DNA of 64,000 nucleotides from Mesoplasma melaleucae (GTDB lineage: Bacteria; Bacillota_I; Bacilli_A; Mycoplasmatales; Mycoplasmataceae), in the NCBI RefSeq assembly GCF_002804105.1, contig NZ_CP024964.1:682001-746000 (forward strand), in the 5' to 3' direction. The notes beneath the pieces were generated by a model, which saw nothing but the letters and a program-made list of their open reading frames with translations, had not been told where the DNA came from and did no database searches. Below, piece after piece: positions 47,504-56,689 of this stretch (position 1 is its first letter; each line of letters begins with the position of its first letter). The position numbers and the translations under genes were made by a program.

Positions 47504-48559
47504 TTATTTTATTTGTTTTAAACGGTCTGATAATATATTTTTTCTTCCAAATTTTGCTTGTTCTTTACCGTTTATTAAAACTGCATCACCTGTAAAGTTG
47601 TTATCTATTTTTGCTAAGTACCCACCAACTCCATATATATCAACTGGAGTATTACTTGCTTCAAATTCTTTAATTTTTTCTTCTGTTAAACCTGATGAAA
47701 TAATTATTTTCACGTGGCTATGTCCAGCTTCATCTAATGCTTTTCTAACTTCTTTAATTAAATACTTATTAACTCCATATAAATTAGCATCTTTTGGATA
47801 GTTATCTTTATGTTCTTCTAAGTATTTGTCAATTAGATTTCCAGAAGTATCAATTCTTATTGCTCATAATTTTTCTTTAAAATGATTTGCTACTTTAACT
47901 GCATCTTTTACACAATCATTGTTATAGTCAATTAGTGATAATAAATTATTGTTTGGGAAATTTGTGTAAAATGCTTCTGTCGCTTTAATGATATCACCAT
48001 CAAAGGCTTGAATTAGAGCGTGTGGCATGGTTCCTGAAGGTTTAGCTATACTTTTATCGTCAATTAACTCAATTGATGCCTCAGTTACAAATAATTTGAT
48101 TCCCCCAATTCATGATGAATATCCATCATTTGGTAAAGTTAGATATGAATCGGCACGATCCATCATATTAAGAACAGGTTTATTATTTGCCGCTTTTACA
48201 ATTTTTCTTGAATTAGTTGCTACACACGAATTTCTAGCTAATATTCCGTCAATCATACCTTCAAGTCAACCAAAACTTGAATATTTACCTTCAATTTTTA
48301 AAACAGGTTCTAAAGCTTTAATTTCGTCTCCATCTTTTAATGCTCATATTTTAAGATTTTGATAATCTTTACATGCAAATTCTAATAATTGTAATACCTC
48401 ACTCATTCCAGAAAGTAATACGTTATTTTGTCTTTGAAAAAATTGCATTGTTACAGTTGAGTTTGGTAATTCATTTGTGATTATTTGTTTTGTTTTTTTA
48501 AAGTAGTCAGCAATATAATAGCCATCTTTAATTCTTTTATCAAAATTTATTTTTTTCAT
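47504..48559 (-). CDS. pncB: nicotinate phosphoribosyltransferase
   Basis: A 351-aa enzyme of NAD salvage, joining nicotinate to PRPP. Landmarks: YYIADYFKKTKQII, VTMQFFQRQNNVLLSGMSEV, SYLTLPNDGYSSWIGGIK, GTMPHALIQAF (the conserved GTxxH) and WAIRIDTSGNLIDKYL. Length is on the short form of the family. It follows the YtpR-like gene by 2 nt and precedes tyrS by 10 nt. Confidence 0.88.
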
Positions 48560-48561
48560 AA

Positions 48562-49143
48562 TTAACCTTGAAAAGCTTTTCCAATTTGATTTTGATATTC
48601 ATCAGGTAATTCAATAATTCCTTCATTGTTAAAAGCGTTACTTTCTAATTGTAGTTCTTTTGCACTACATAGCATACCTTCAGAATCAAATCCTCTTAAT
48701 TTCCCTTTAGTTATTTGCATTCCATTTGGCATTCAAGAACCATCTATTGCAACAACAACATAAATAGCTTTTCTTGCATTTTTTGCTCCACATACTATTT
48801 TTAAAATTTCAGAGTTAATGCTTACTTCACAAGCGCTTAAATGTGTGTCAGGTATTTTTTCACATTTAGTAATTTTCCCAATTAAAAATTGAGGAACATT
48901 TTCTAAGCTTACAATGTCTTTTAATTCACTGCTAATATACTCATAAATTTGTGGGCTATTAAAAATATAATTTTTATCAATTTCAATTTTTACATCAAAA
49001 ATATTGATTGCTACAATATCATTTTCGTTTTTTAATATAACTACATTATTTACTGTTTTTGATGTTGTAATTGGCTTATTATTCAAAGTTAACATCAAGC
49101 AATTAAATTGCTTATTAAAAAACACTCCAAATTTAGTACGCAT
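48562..49143 (-). CDS. ytpR: YtpR family protein with tRNA-binding domain
   Basis: A 193-aa protein with a C-terminal tRNA-binding (EMAP/OB) domain: [60 protein letters not shown]. Such stand-alone domains are like the N-terminal part of PheT. Function in vivo is unclear. It heads the ytpR-pncB-tyrS transcript. Confidence 0.85.
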
Positions 49144-49220
49144 ACATCTACCTCTATTTTAATAATTTTATTAATATTATATAATTAAGTTATTAAAAAA
49201 GCACTACAGGAGGTTAGATT

Positions 49221-50051
49221 ATGAAAATAGCTATTTTAACTGACTCATCATTTGATGGGAATTTAAAAAGCTTTAAGGACTTATACCAAGTTCCTTTATT
49301 AATTGTTGAAGAAGATGGTACGACACATTTTAGTGATGACAAGTTAGATGATAACTTTTTTTATGACTTATTAGATAAGCAAATTTTAAAGACTGCACAA
49401 ACAACACCAGGTGAAATGCTAAAAGTTTGAGACAAACTTTTAACTGATTATGATCAAATCATTTTTTTACCTTTATCAAAAGGATTAAGTGGACAATTTA
49501 ACACATATAGAATCTTAAGTGAAACTGAAGAAGAATACAAAGGTAAAGTTTTTGTTTGTGATACTAATGGTGTAAGTATTGTAAATCAAGAATTTGTTAA
49601 AAAAGTTGCCTTTTGAATTGCTCAAAATAAAAAAGGATTTGAAATAATGGAATTAATCACAAAAGCTAATGAAGATTTTGTTGGTTACATTATTCCTAAA
49701 TCTTTAGATACATTAAAACGTGGTGGAAGAATTAGTCCTACAGCTGCTAGTCTAGCAAAAATGCTAAAAATAGTTCCTATCTTAAGATATGATGGAAAAA
49801 TTGATAAAGAAGCAACAGCAAGAACTTTTAAAAAAGCCGTTGCTGAAGCATTAGATTTAATCAAGAAAAATGCCAAGGGCGTTAAGGTTGTTGATATTTC
49901 TTACTCAAGAATGGAACCTGAAACATTAGCTGAAATTGTGAAGTTAATCGAAGAAAAGGGCTTTGCAATTAATTTAAAAAGTCAAATTACACCTGTAATT
50001 GCAGCACATACTGGAAAAGAAACATTAGCAATTACAGCATGGAAAAAATAG
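49221..50051 (+). CDS. DegV family fatty-acid-binding protein (first copy)
   Basis: A 276-aa DegV protein. It begins KIAILTDSSFDG and carries TTPGEMLKVWDKLLTDYDQI, FLPLSKGLSGQFNTYR, and LDTLKRGGRISPTAASLAKM. DegV/FakB proteins bind a fatty acid for phosphorylation by FakA, feeding phospholipid synthesis from exogenous fatty acids. AGGAGG lies before the ATG. Confidence 0.9.
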
Positions 50052-50059
50052 GAGGATAT

Positions 50060-50917
50060 ATGAAAATAGTTATTTTATTAGATAGTTCTGGAACAAATGG
50101 ATCAGAAAAAATAAAAAATAAAAATATTGAAGTTTTACCATTACATTTTACTTTTTCTAATGGAACTGATATGTTAGATACACCAAAAGAAGTTAAAGAA
50201 AGAAATATCATTAAACAAATTTCAGAAGGAGTTGACATTAAAACTAGTCAAGCAAGTCCTGGTGAAGTTGAAAATAAATATGACGAACTTTTACAAAAAT
50301 ATGATCACATATATCACATTCCTATTACTGGTAATTTATCAAGCATGTTACAAACTGCAATGATGGTTTCAAGAGATGACAAATATATTGGTAAAGTTAC
50401 AGTTTATGAAAACTTAAATATTGCTGCACAAGCAATTGAGCAAACTGCACTTTATATTTCAAACTTACTTGAAGAAGGAAAAATTGAAACTCCTGAACAA
50501 ATTAATGAAGCAATAAAAGAATATGAAAAATCAATATACATTGCAATTCTTCCTGGGGACCTAAGAAGATTAACCAGTGGTGGAAGAGGGAAAAAAGCTG
50601 TTACAACAGTTTTAAACCTATTAAAAACTAAAGTATTAATAAAATGAGAAGCTGAACCTAAAAAAGAAGCAATGGGTAGAACAGTTCATTCAATCATGGA
50701 TAAAATTGTTAAAGTTTATCATGATAGCTATACAAAAGGCTATGAAATGATTTTTGTTAGAACTGCTTTAACTTCTCCTAAAATTTATGAGGCTGCTAGA
50801 GAAGCATTAGTAGAGGGTAAAGTTAATTTTTCTGAAGAACTAATACCAAATATATATACAGCACATGCTGGTGTTGATACAATTGGTTTCATCATCACTA
50901 AAAAAGTCTCTCAATAA
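50060..50917 (+). CDS. DegV family fatty-acid-binding protein (second copy)
   Basis: A 285-aa DegV paralogue: KIVILLDSSGTN, TSQASPGEVENKYDELL, IPITGNLSSMLQTAMM, and PGDLRRLTSGGRGKKAVTTV. It lies 8 nt after the first copy; AGGAGG at 50051 supports the ATG at 50060 over an earlier in-frame ATG. Two FakB-type proteins commonly differ in chain specificity (saturated versus unsaturated). Confidence 0.9.
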
Positions 50918-50924
50918 CTTAAAA

Positions 50925-50962
50925 TAATAAAAACCCTTTAACTTTCAAAGGGTTTTTATTAT
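50925..50962. terminator. bidirectional terminator, degV genes and tRNA-Trp
   Basis: AAAACCCTTT and AAAGGGTTTT pair around a short AACTTTC-containing loop, with T runs on both strands. Confidence 0.85.
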
Positions 50963-50981
50963 TTTATATTTTGTTTTTTAA

Positions 50982-51057
50982 TGGCAGAGGCAACAAGACT
51001 CGAACTCGTGACACTTGGTTTTGGAGACCAATGTTCTACCAACTGAACTATGCCTCT
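50982..51057 (-). tRNA. trnW-CCA: tRNA-Trp (anticodon CCA)
   Basis: Reading the minus strand, AGAGGCA pairs with TGCCTCT, the D arm holds AGTTGGTA, the anticodon loop is CTCCAAA (anticodon CCA, reading UGG) between TTGGT and ACCAA, TTCGAGT forms the T loop, and CCA is encoded at the 3' end. 76 nt in all. Confidence 0.97.
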
Positions 51058-51059
51058 AA

Positions 51060-51085
51060 AAAGCACTCCTTGAGTGCTAATTTCT
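51060..51085 (-). terminator. terminator between the two tRNA-Trp genes
   Basis: On the minus strand AGCACTC, AAG and GAGTGCT, followed by TTTTT. It lies in the 34-nt spacer. Confidence 0.8.
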
Positions 51086-51091
51086 TTTATG

Positions 51092-51167
51092 TGGCAGGGG
51101 CAGCAAGACTCGAACTCGCGACACTCGGTTTTGAAGACCGATGTTCTGCCAACTGAACTATGCCCCT
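51092..51167 (-). tRNA. trnW-UCA: tRNA-Trp (anticodon UCA)
   Basis: Reading the minus strand, AGGGGCA pairs with TGCCCCT, the anticodon loop is CTTCAAA (anticodon UCA) between TCGGT and ACCGA, the T arm is intact and CCA is encoded. This tRNA reads UGA as Trp, confirming code 4. It is the promoter-proximal of the pair and closely related to the CCA isoacceptor. Confidence 0.97.
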
Positions 51168-51182
51168 AATAAACACTTAAAT

Positions 51183-51211
51183 ATTATAAATAAAAAAACG
51201 TAATTTTTCAA
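51183..51211 (-). promoter_or_regulatory. promoter of the tRNA-Trp pair
   Basis: On the minus strand TTGAAA (51206-51211), exactly 17 nt and TATAAT (51183-51188), 15 nt upstream of tRNA-Trp(UCA). Confidence 0.85.
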
Positions 51212-51228
51212 TGTTAATATTTAAAGCA

Positions 51229-51690
51229 TTATTTTCTTTTTTTACTACATTCTTCACAAATAACATGAAGCTCAATTTTAACATGTTCTAGATGTTGTTT
51301 ACTATATAAGATCAGATCTTTAAATTCTTTAAAATCTATATTCTGTATTTTGTCACTTGAGACATGCTCAATAGTTCCACACTCATCACATTTAACGTGC
51401 GCAGACTTGTTTGTTGAAAGCTCATATCAAATATTTTTTCCATCAAATGTATTTGAAGAAATTATATGTTCTTTTAATAAAAGATCTATTGTGTTGTAAA
51501 CACTTGCTAGATTTACGTTAGTTAATATTTTTTCTAATTTTAAAGTCAATTGTTGTATATTCATATGTTCTGAAATAATAAGTAATTGGATTATGTTAGA
51601 TCTTATGTCAGTAATTTTAATTGATTTTTGTTTAAGTCTATTAACTACTTCTTCATATTTAACCTGTTGAATTTTATTTAACTTTAACAT
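51229..51690 (-). CDS. Fur family transcriptional regulator
   Basis: A 153-aa Fur/PerR/Zur-type repressor. N-terminal winged helix: KITDIRSNIIQLLIISEHMN and VNLASVYNTIDLLLKEHII. The dimerisation part has HVKCDECGTVEHV and VICEECSKKRK, the two CxxC zinc motifs. The HxH-rich regulatory site is only partly visible (KQHLEHVKIELHVI), so I cannot say which metal or peroxide it senses. Gap to acpP upstream is 3 nt. Confidence 0.88.
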
Positions 51691-51693
51691 AAA

Positions 51694-51918
51694 TTATTTT
51701 GTTAACTCTGCTATAACATTTTCTAAGTCTTGGATTGTTTTGATTTCAAGTAATTTATCATCAGGAACAAATATTGAAAGACGTTCTTCTAAAACTGTTA
51801 TCATGTCCATTAAATCTAATGAATCAACCCCTATTGTTGAAAATTGAGTTTGAGCTGTTAAATTTCCTTTAGCACCTTTACTTTTTAATTCTTTAATAAT
51901 TTCATTATGTATATTCAT
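51694..51918 (-). CDS. acpP: acyl carrier protein
   Basis: A 74-aa ACP with the phosphopantetheine site GVDSLDLMDMITVLEERL; the serine is the modified residue. AGGTGATAAA before ATG at 51918 supports this start; a GTG 9 nt upstream lies inside that Shine-Dalgarno. ACP is near fatty-acid-binding DegV proteins, which fits uptake of exogenous fatty acids. Confidence 0.92.
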   Translation of the reverse strand: MNIHNEIIKELKSKGAKGNLTAQTQFSTIGVDSLDLMDMITVLEERLSIFVPDDKLLEIKTIQDLENVIAELTK

Positions 51919-52183
51919 TTTTATCACCTATTGAAATTATATCATTTAATTATAATTTTTCTAACTTATAAAAACATTTAGGGCAAGTTGAATAGTTAGT
52001 GCAAAATAAGAAAAGAACTCTTTTGGAAGGGTTCTTTTTTAATTGAATTCTAATACCAACCAACAAAACCTTTCTAAATTCTAAAGAGTTGTCCTCTTTT
52101 TATTAATTTAATCATGTGAACGTTTTAAATCTTTGTTGGTTGCTGTTAGAGTTTGATTTTCTAAGAACTATAGGAGGACAACT
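51919..52183 (+). promoter_or_regulatory. leader and probable left edge of the prophage-like element
   Basis: No gene here. Between acpP and the first element gene lie a plus-strand terminator hairpin (52011-52040) and two interleaved inverted repeats. 52050-52067 pairs with 52132-52149 (16 of 18), and 52087-52096 pairs with 52074-like GAGGACAACT at 52174-52183 (10 of 10). The last one contains the GGAGG Shine-Dalgarno of the gene starting at 52184. The host-element border should fall in this stretch; no att repeat is visible. Confidence 0.6.
52011..52040 (+). terminator. terminator in the leader of the element
   Basis: AAGAACTC and GGGTTCTT pair (one G-U) around TTTTGGAA, followed by six T. 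It precedes the element's first gene, so transcription from the acpP side would be stopped, or a leader attenuated. Confidence 0.65.
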
Positions 52184-52627
52184 ATGGATTTTAAAGAATA
52201 TTATAGAGATATAACAGGCGAAACAAACTATACAATAGCCGGTCTTAGAATTTTTATTTATTTAAGCGTTACAGCTCAAAAAAGAATAAGTAAGAAATTT
52301 AATGATTATGCTAATTCAGGCGCAGCAATAAGAAAAAGACTTAAATTTATACAAATAGATTATGATAAAAAAGTTGAAGAACTAGGAAAAGCAATTGATA
52401 AAGCAGTACAAGAAATACTTAAGCTAGACAACGGAGTTCTTGAATTAGAAGACTTACTTGGGCAAGAACTTTTCAATGAAATTTACAAAGAAGAAAGCTT
52501 CAAAGAAGAATCAGTAAAAATGACTATTGAAGATGCAGAACAATGTAATCAATGTAAAGAATGAGTTGGTGTCAGTGAACTAAAAATGGATTTATGTTCT
52601 GAATGCTACCCAAAGGTGGTGCAATAA
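52184..52627 (+). CDS. phage-type early protein with C-terminal zinc ribbon
   Basis: A 147-aa soluble protein, helical in its first 120 residues, ending in QCNQCKEWVGVSELKMDLCS, ECYP: two CxxC pairs suggesting a small zinc ribbon. Family not recognised. GGAGG lies ahead of the ATG. The stop TAA overlaps the next ATG by one base, so it is the first gene of an early operon. Confidence 0.6.
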
Positions 52628-52947
52628 TGAAACAAAATAAACAATTAACTCTTAATGAGTTATTAAATTTAGCAATTCAAAAAGGTAAAACTAAATTTAA
52701 TATTGAAATACAAGAAAATAGTGGAATGAAAATGTTTTATCAAGGAAAAATGACTGAATTAAATTCTCCAATGTCTTATTTTCTTAAAGCACAATTTAAT
52801 AAAAAGAGTAAAGAATTAAGAACTGATTTAGATGAAAAGCACTTAGAGTGGTTTGTAATTAAGTCAAAGGTTTTAGACGAAAAGACTTTATCTATTGTAG
52901 CAATGGAACCAACATATTACGAATTGCTAACAAGTAAAAAGGAGTAA
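52627..52947 (+). CDS. small phage protein, hypothetical
   Basis: A 106-aa soluble protein, basic at the start (KQNKQLTLNELLNLAIQKGK), with no motif I recognise. The ATG at 52627 follows AAAGGTGG; an upstream in-frame ATG at 52603 would overlap the preceding gene and has no Shine-Dalgarno. It precedes the ASCH-like gene by 4 nt. Confidence 0.55.
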   Translation: MKQNKQLTLNELLNLAIQKGKTKFNIEIQENSGMKMFYQGKMTELNSPMSYFLKAQFNKKSKELRTDLDEKHLEWFVIKSKVLDEKTLSIVAMEPTYYELLTSKKE

Positions 52948-52951
52948 GAAA

Positions 52952-53443
52952 ATGGAAAAGAAACAAATTACAATATTCCAAGAATTTTTAGACCCAATGA
53001 AAAGTGGTGTTAAAACTTTTGAATTAAGAAAAGACCCAAACTTGGATGGAATAAATGAGTTAGTGGTTTTAAAAGCAGAACATATGTGTAATCAATATCT
53101 TTCAAATTGTTTAGATGAAAGAGAAAGATATGAAAGTGGTTATTGTGAATATGCTATTAAAGACAAATTAACAGTTAAAATGACTAAAAGAGATTTCAGT
53201 GTTTATCAGATAGCTGAAAGAATTAACTATAGATATTTAAAATTATTTTGAAAACAATGATATGAGGGAACTTTACATCCAGATGATATGGAAAAAATGA
53301 AAATGTATGATAAAGTTAATGATTTCTTAATACCTTACTCAAAAGATAATAAATCTTTTTATTGATATGATGTTGAGGTAATTAAAAATGAAAAAACAAA
53401 TGTCACAAAATGCAAATGTATAGATAATAAACATAAACATTAA
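52952..53443 (+). CDS. DUF3850/ASCH-like protein
   Basis: A 163-aa protein; the start ITIFQEFLDPMKSGVKTFEL then RKD fits the ASCH/DUF3850 pattern (a hydrophobic stretch, KSGxKTFEIRK), a fold of RNA-binding or modified-base-reading domains often seen in phages. The C-terminus is divergent and rich in Cys and Lys (KCKCIDNKHKH). Function is unknown; an RNA-related role is inference. AGGAG lies ahead of the ATG. Confidence 0.55.
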
Positions 53444-53461
53444 AATAGAAAGTAGGGAATT

Positions 53462-54043
53462 ATGGCTAAAAAAGAAATTAATGGTTGAAATATACCATGT
53501 GCTAGAAGACTAGTTGATAAAGAACGATCAACTAATGATACTATTAGAATTATTGTTCCGTCTGAAGGTGGCAAAATTCTAAGAAGTTTTAATGTGCCTA
53601 AAAAGTTTGTTACTGATAATGACAAAACTAAAGACTACTTTTATGTTTGAATTCCCAAATTAAATTGAACGCAATGAGGTTATTCTTACTCATTCGAAAA
53701 AGACCAATATGTGCCAATAGGTAAAAAATGCTTAAGCTTTAATCAATTGGTGGAGTTACTAAATATATGTGCTCACTTTACCAGACAATTAATAGCGTCT
53801 ATTAAGAATGGTTTAAGCATTATTAAAGATAAAGCTGTAAAAGCTATACAAGATACTATAGCGCTTCAAAAGTTATTTAATCACAATGATCTAAAACTAA
53901 AAGAAGCAAATATAGAACTAGAACAATTAGTAAATAAAAACTACTTTGAAAAACAAAATGAAAACCTAAAAGGATCATCCCCTAATACATCAGTAACAGA
54001 AGTCAAATTTGATGAAGAAATTGATGAGGCAATATGACAATAA
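53462..54043 (+). CDS. phage protein, hypothetical
   Basis: A 193-aa soluble protein with a beta-rich first third (TNDTIRIIVPSEGGKILRSF), a helical middle and an acidic C-terminus (VKFDEEIDEAIWQ). I do not recognise the family. An acidic tail ending in an aromatic residue could serve for protein contacts as in SSB tails, but that is speculation. AGGGA lies ahead of the ATG. Confidence 0.5.
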
Positions 54044-54108
54044 AATTATTTAATATTAATTTGAAAACGATGTAGCGAATAAATAATTAATTATTAAATC
54101 CAAAAAAT

Positions 54109-54139
54109 AAACGTTAGTCTTAACTAATGGTTTTTTTGT
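54109..54139 (+). terminator. terminator of the early operon
   Basis: AACGTTAGT, CTTA and ACTAATGGTT pair (one G-U), followed by seven T, 65 nt after the stop at 54043. Confidence 0.75.
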
Positions 54140-54196
54140 TGCTTATTAACATAACTATTCTTTGGTTTTTCAACCAAATTTGCTTTAAAAAATTTC

Positions 54197-54249
54197 AATA
54201 AGTATTTTAATAAGTAATTCAATAAGGTTTTAATAAGTTTTTTAATAAG
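54197..54249. repeat. iteron-like array of five AATAAG units
   Basis: AATAAG occurs at 54197, 54209, 54221, 54232 and 54244, spaced 12, 12, 11 and 12 bp, close to one helical turn. The DNA is very AT-rich and non-coding, between the early operon and the RuvC gene. It could be an initiator-binding origin or a repressor-binding site. Confidence 0.6.
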
Positions 54250-54340
54250 ATAACTAAGTTTGATTTTCTTTGAAAATAAACTTTTTTTAAAAACAAATCT
54301 CTTATACAATAAAGATGACGTTCATGAGTAGAAAGATAAA

Positions 54341-54838
54341 ATGCTTATGGAAAAATGATTAACGATTGGTATTGATCCTAGTGGAATAGGAGTAACAGGT
54401 ATTTATATAAAAACCTTTAATTATCAATGACCTAAAAGATGATATGAAAATATAGAAGCTAGTAGTCCAGTAGAAGCAGCTATTAAAATAATTGAATATA
54501 TTAATAAAATTAAAAAAACATTACCTGAAGAAGTCTTTATTAAAGAAGTAATAGTAGAAGTTCCTCATAAAGGAATTGAAAAATGAACAGAAGTTAAAGC
54601 CACTAGAGAATTAGTAGGAATTTTAAAATACGTTTATAAAAATAAATTTAAGGGTCATCAACCTAACCACAAAGATAAAAAACTAAAAGAATCGATTAAG
54701 AATTCTAAAAAATACTTAAGTGATCATCAATTAGACGCAGAAGTGATAATGCATGCTCATTTTAGAGAAGAAGTATTTGGATGATGTTGTGAAAACTATT
54801 TAGGAAGGGAAATACCACATGGAAAAAAAGATAAGTAA
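54341..54838 (+). CDS. RuvC-fold Holliday junction resolvase-like protein
   Basis: A 165-aa RNase H-fold protein. TIGIDPSGIGVTGIYI carries the first catalytic aspartate (about residue 12), VIVEVPHKG the second acidic residue, and SDHQLDAEVIMHAH the C-terminal acidic pair. Phage resolvases of this type cut branched DNA before packaging. The start at 54341 is weak; ATG 54347 is the alternative. Its 3' end overlaps the next gene by 20 nt. Confidence 0.75.
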
Positions 54839-55127
54839 AAATGAAACATTTGCAGTTATTAAAATAGTTGGTGATATAAGAGATATTGATTTAAAAGAAG
54901 ATAAAAATAAAGAACTCTCACTACAACTAAAAATTGGGTTTAAAGGTGGAACTATATTTGCTTATGCTAAGTCAGAAGCAATGATCAATGAAATGCTGGA
55001 TTTAAAGGTTAAAGATATTATTAAAGTGAAAGGTAAATTTATAAACATTTGATATCCAACAGCTAAAGGAAATTTTGCTGCTATTGATAATATTGAAAAA
55101 TGATGAAAATTAGGAATTTTAGAATAA
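54819..55127 (+). CDS. OB-fold, SSB-like phage protein
   Basis: A 102-aa protein with the strand pattern of an OB fold: ETFAVIKIVGDIRDIDL, ELSLQLKIGFKGGTIFAYAK, VKDIIKVKGKFINIWYPTAK. It may bind single-stranded DNA in place of SSB, but lacks a long acidic tail. It overlaps the RuvC gene by 20 nt, suggesting coupled expression. A terminator overlaps its stop codon. Confidence 0.5.
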
Positions 55128-55140
55128 TTCCTTTTTTTAT
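55113..55140 (+). terminator. terminator after the OB-fold gene
   Basis: GGAATT and AATTCC pair around TTAGAAT; a run of T follows. Separates early and late genes. Confidence 0.65.
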
Positions 55141-55197
55141 TGCATTTTGAAAAAAAGTTGCTAGGTATTACCTTATCTTGGAGGTGTATTTAAAAAA

Positions 55198-55614
55198 ATG
55201 TTAAGAAGAATTATTAAACTGGATGAAGATGGAAAAGAAATGGTTGATGAAGATGGTCAATACGTTTTTGAAGAAATTGAAATCCCAGATGCTAAAAGTT
55301 CTGAAGAAGATTCTACAGATTCTACAGAAGATGATCAAGTTCTTAATGAAAGCGCAGATAGTGTTGACGAAGTTGATGAAGTTACTGAAGAAGCTGCAGA
55401 CAGCAACCCAGAACCTATTGAAGAAAATCCGTGAAAAGAAAAAATAAGAAGTTGCGGTTTAACAGATGAAGAAATTTACTTGTTAATTCAAAGATTTCAG
55501 GCAAACCTAAATGCAGAATCTGCTATAGAAAAAATTGATGCTTTGCCTGATGAAAAAAAACAAAAAATACTTTTAAATTTAGGAGTGAATTTAAAAGATA
55601 AAACAATAAATTAA
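55198..55614 (+). CDS. acidic scaffold-like protein
   Basis: A 138-aa protein. The middle (about residues 32-78) is a low-complexity tract of E, D, S and T (SSEEDSTDSTEDDQVLNESA). The end is a small helical domain (GLTDEEIYLLIQRFQANLNA). Location directly upstream of the capsid gene, size and charge fit a scaffolding protein; no sequence homology seen. GGAGGT precedes the ATG. Confidence 0.45.
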
Positions 55615-55632
55615 GAAAAGGAAATATAAAAT

Positions 55633-56673
55633 ATGTCAAAAATAAATTTAGATCATGTTAATGAGATTTATTCAAATATTTGAAAATTTGAATCTCTATT
55701 AAAAAGTGGTAAATATTACCCATTATTTACAAATGAATTACGTCAAGAAGGTGGTGCATTTAAATCAAAAGTTAAATTACCATTAATGCTTTTAGCTAAA
55801 ACTGGAAAAACTTGAACACAAGAAGATGGTATTCCAGTAACAGACGCACACGAAAAAATTGTAGAAGTTGAATTAGATCAAATTTTTAATTCTCACATTA
55901 AAATTGATAAAGCTAATGTTCCTGCTGATTCTTCAACATGAGCTGGTAATAAAGCTAAAACAATTACTTTGCAAGAAGGACAAGAGTTAGATACTTATAC
56001 TTTAAAAGCAATTGCTCAAGGAGTTTCTAAAAAAATTGAAGCACCTTCAGAATTAAATAAAGATACAATTGTTGACTTCTTTACAGTGCTTGAAGAAACA
56101 GCAGAAGAACAAAAATTTGCACTTGAAGACGCAATTATATTTGTTTCACCAAAAGTTAGAAATGAAATTGTTAAAGCAAAATTAGAATGCGTTGATAGAA
56201 ACGTAGAAAATACTTCAGTTAGAATTACTGAAGTATTAGGTTACAATGTTGTAACTGCTCCAATTCATAAACAAGGATATGACTTTATTGCATTACCACC
56301 TCAAGCTTACGCATGAGCATTGGCTATTCATACAGCCTTACAATCATATGAGTATACTCAAGGTGATTTTATTGGTCAATTAGCAACAGTTGTCAATGAA
56401 TTTTATGGATCAAAAGTTGTTATGCCTGAAATGGTTATTGGTATTCCTGTTGCATCAGGAGAAACAAGAACATTTAATAGTGAACTTATTGATGCAAAAG
56501 GAAGAATTCAAGAACTTGAAAACTTATTAGCAATTTCTAAAAATTCAATTCGTTTAACTGAAGAAGAAAAATTAAAAGTTGAAGAAGAAAAAGCAGAGCT
56601 TTTAGCAAAAGTTGAATCACTAGAAAAAGAATTAGATGAAGTCTTAGCTAGTGAAGAAAAACCAGCAGCTTAA
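55633..56673 (+). CDS. probable major capsid protein
   Basis: A 346-aa protein following a scaffold-like gene. It has the sequence style of HK97-fold capsid proteins: a helical start, then FKSKVKLPLMLLAKTGKTWT, HIKIDKANVPADSSTWAGNK, EEQKFALEDAIIFVSPKVRN, VLGYNVVTAPIHKQGYDFIA and LATVVNEFYGSKVVMPEMVI. The last 50 residues are a charged coiled coil (KLKVEEEKAELLAKVESLEK) unusual for a capsid protein, which may be a spike or a scaffold remnant. TGA encodes Trp several times. Confidence 0.6.
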
Positions 56674-56689
56674 TTTAGGATTTAACACC

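Noticed and set aside
50982-51167. tRNA-Trp genes as the attachment site of the element
   Set aside because: Fur and acpP host genes lie between the tRNAs and the element, and no tRNA fragment is found at 52 kb or before 64 kb.
54197-54249. AATAAG array as a CRISPR
   Set aside because: Repeats are 6 bp with 5-6-bp gaps and there are no cas genes; this does not fit a CRISPR array.
55133-55197. Promoter for the late genes
   Set aside because: GGAGGT is present, but I found no convincing -35/-10 pair in this spacer.
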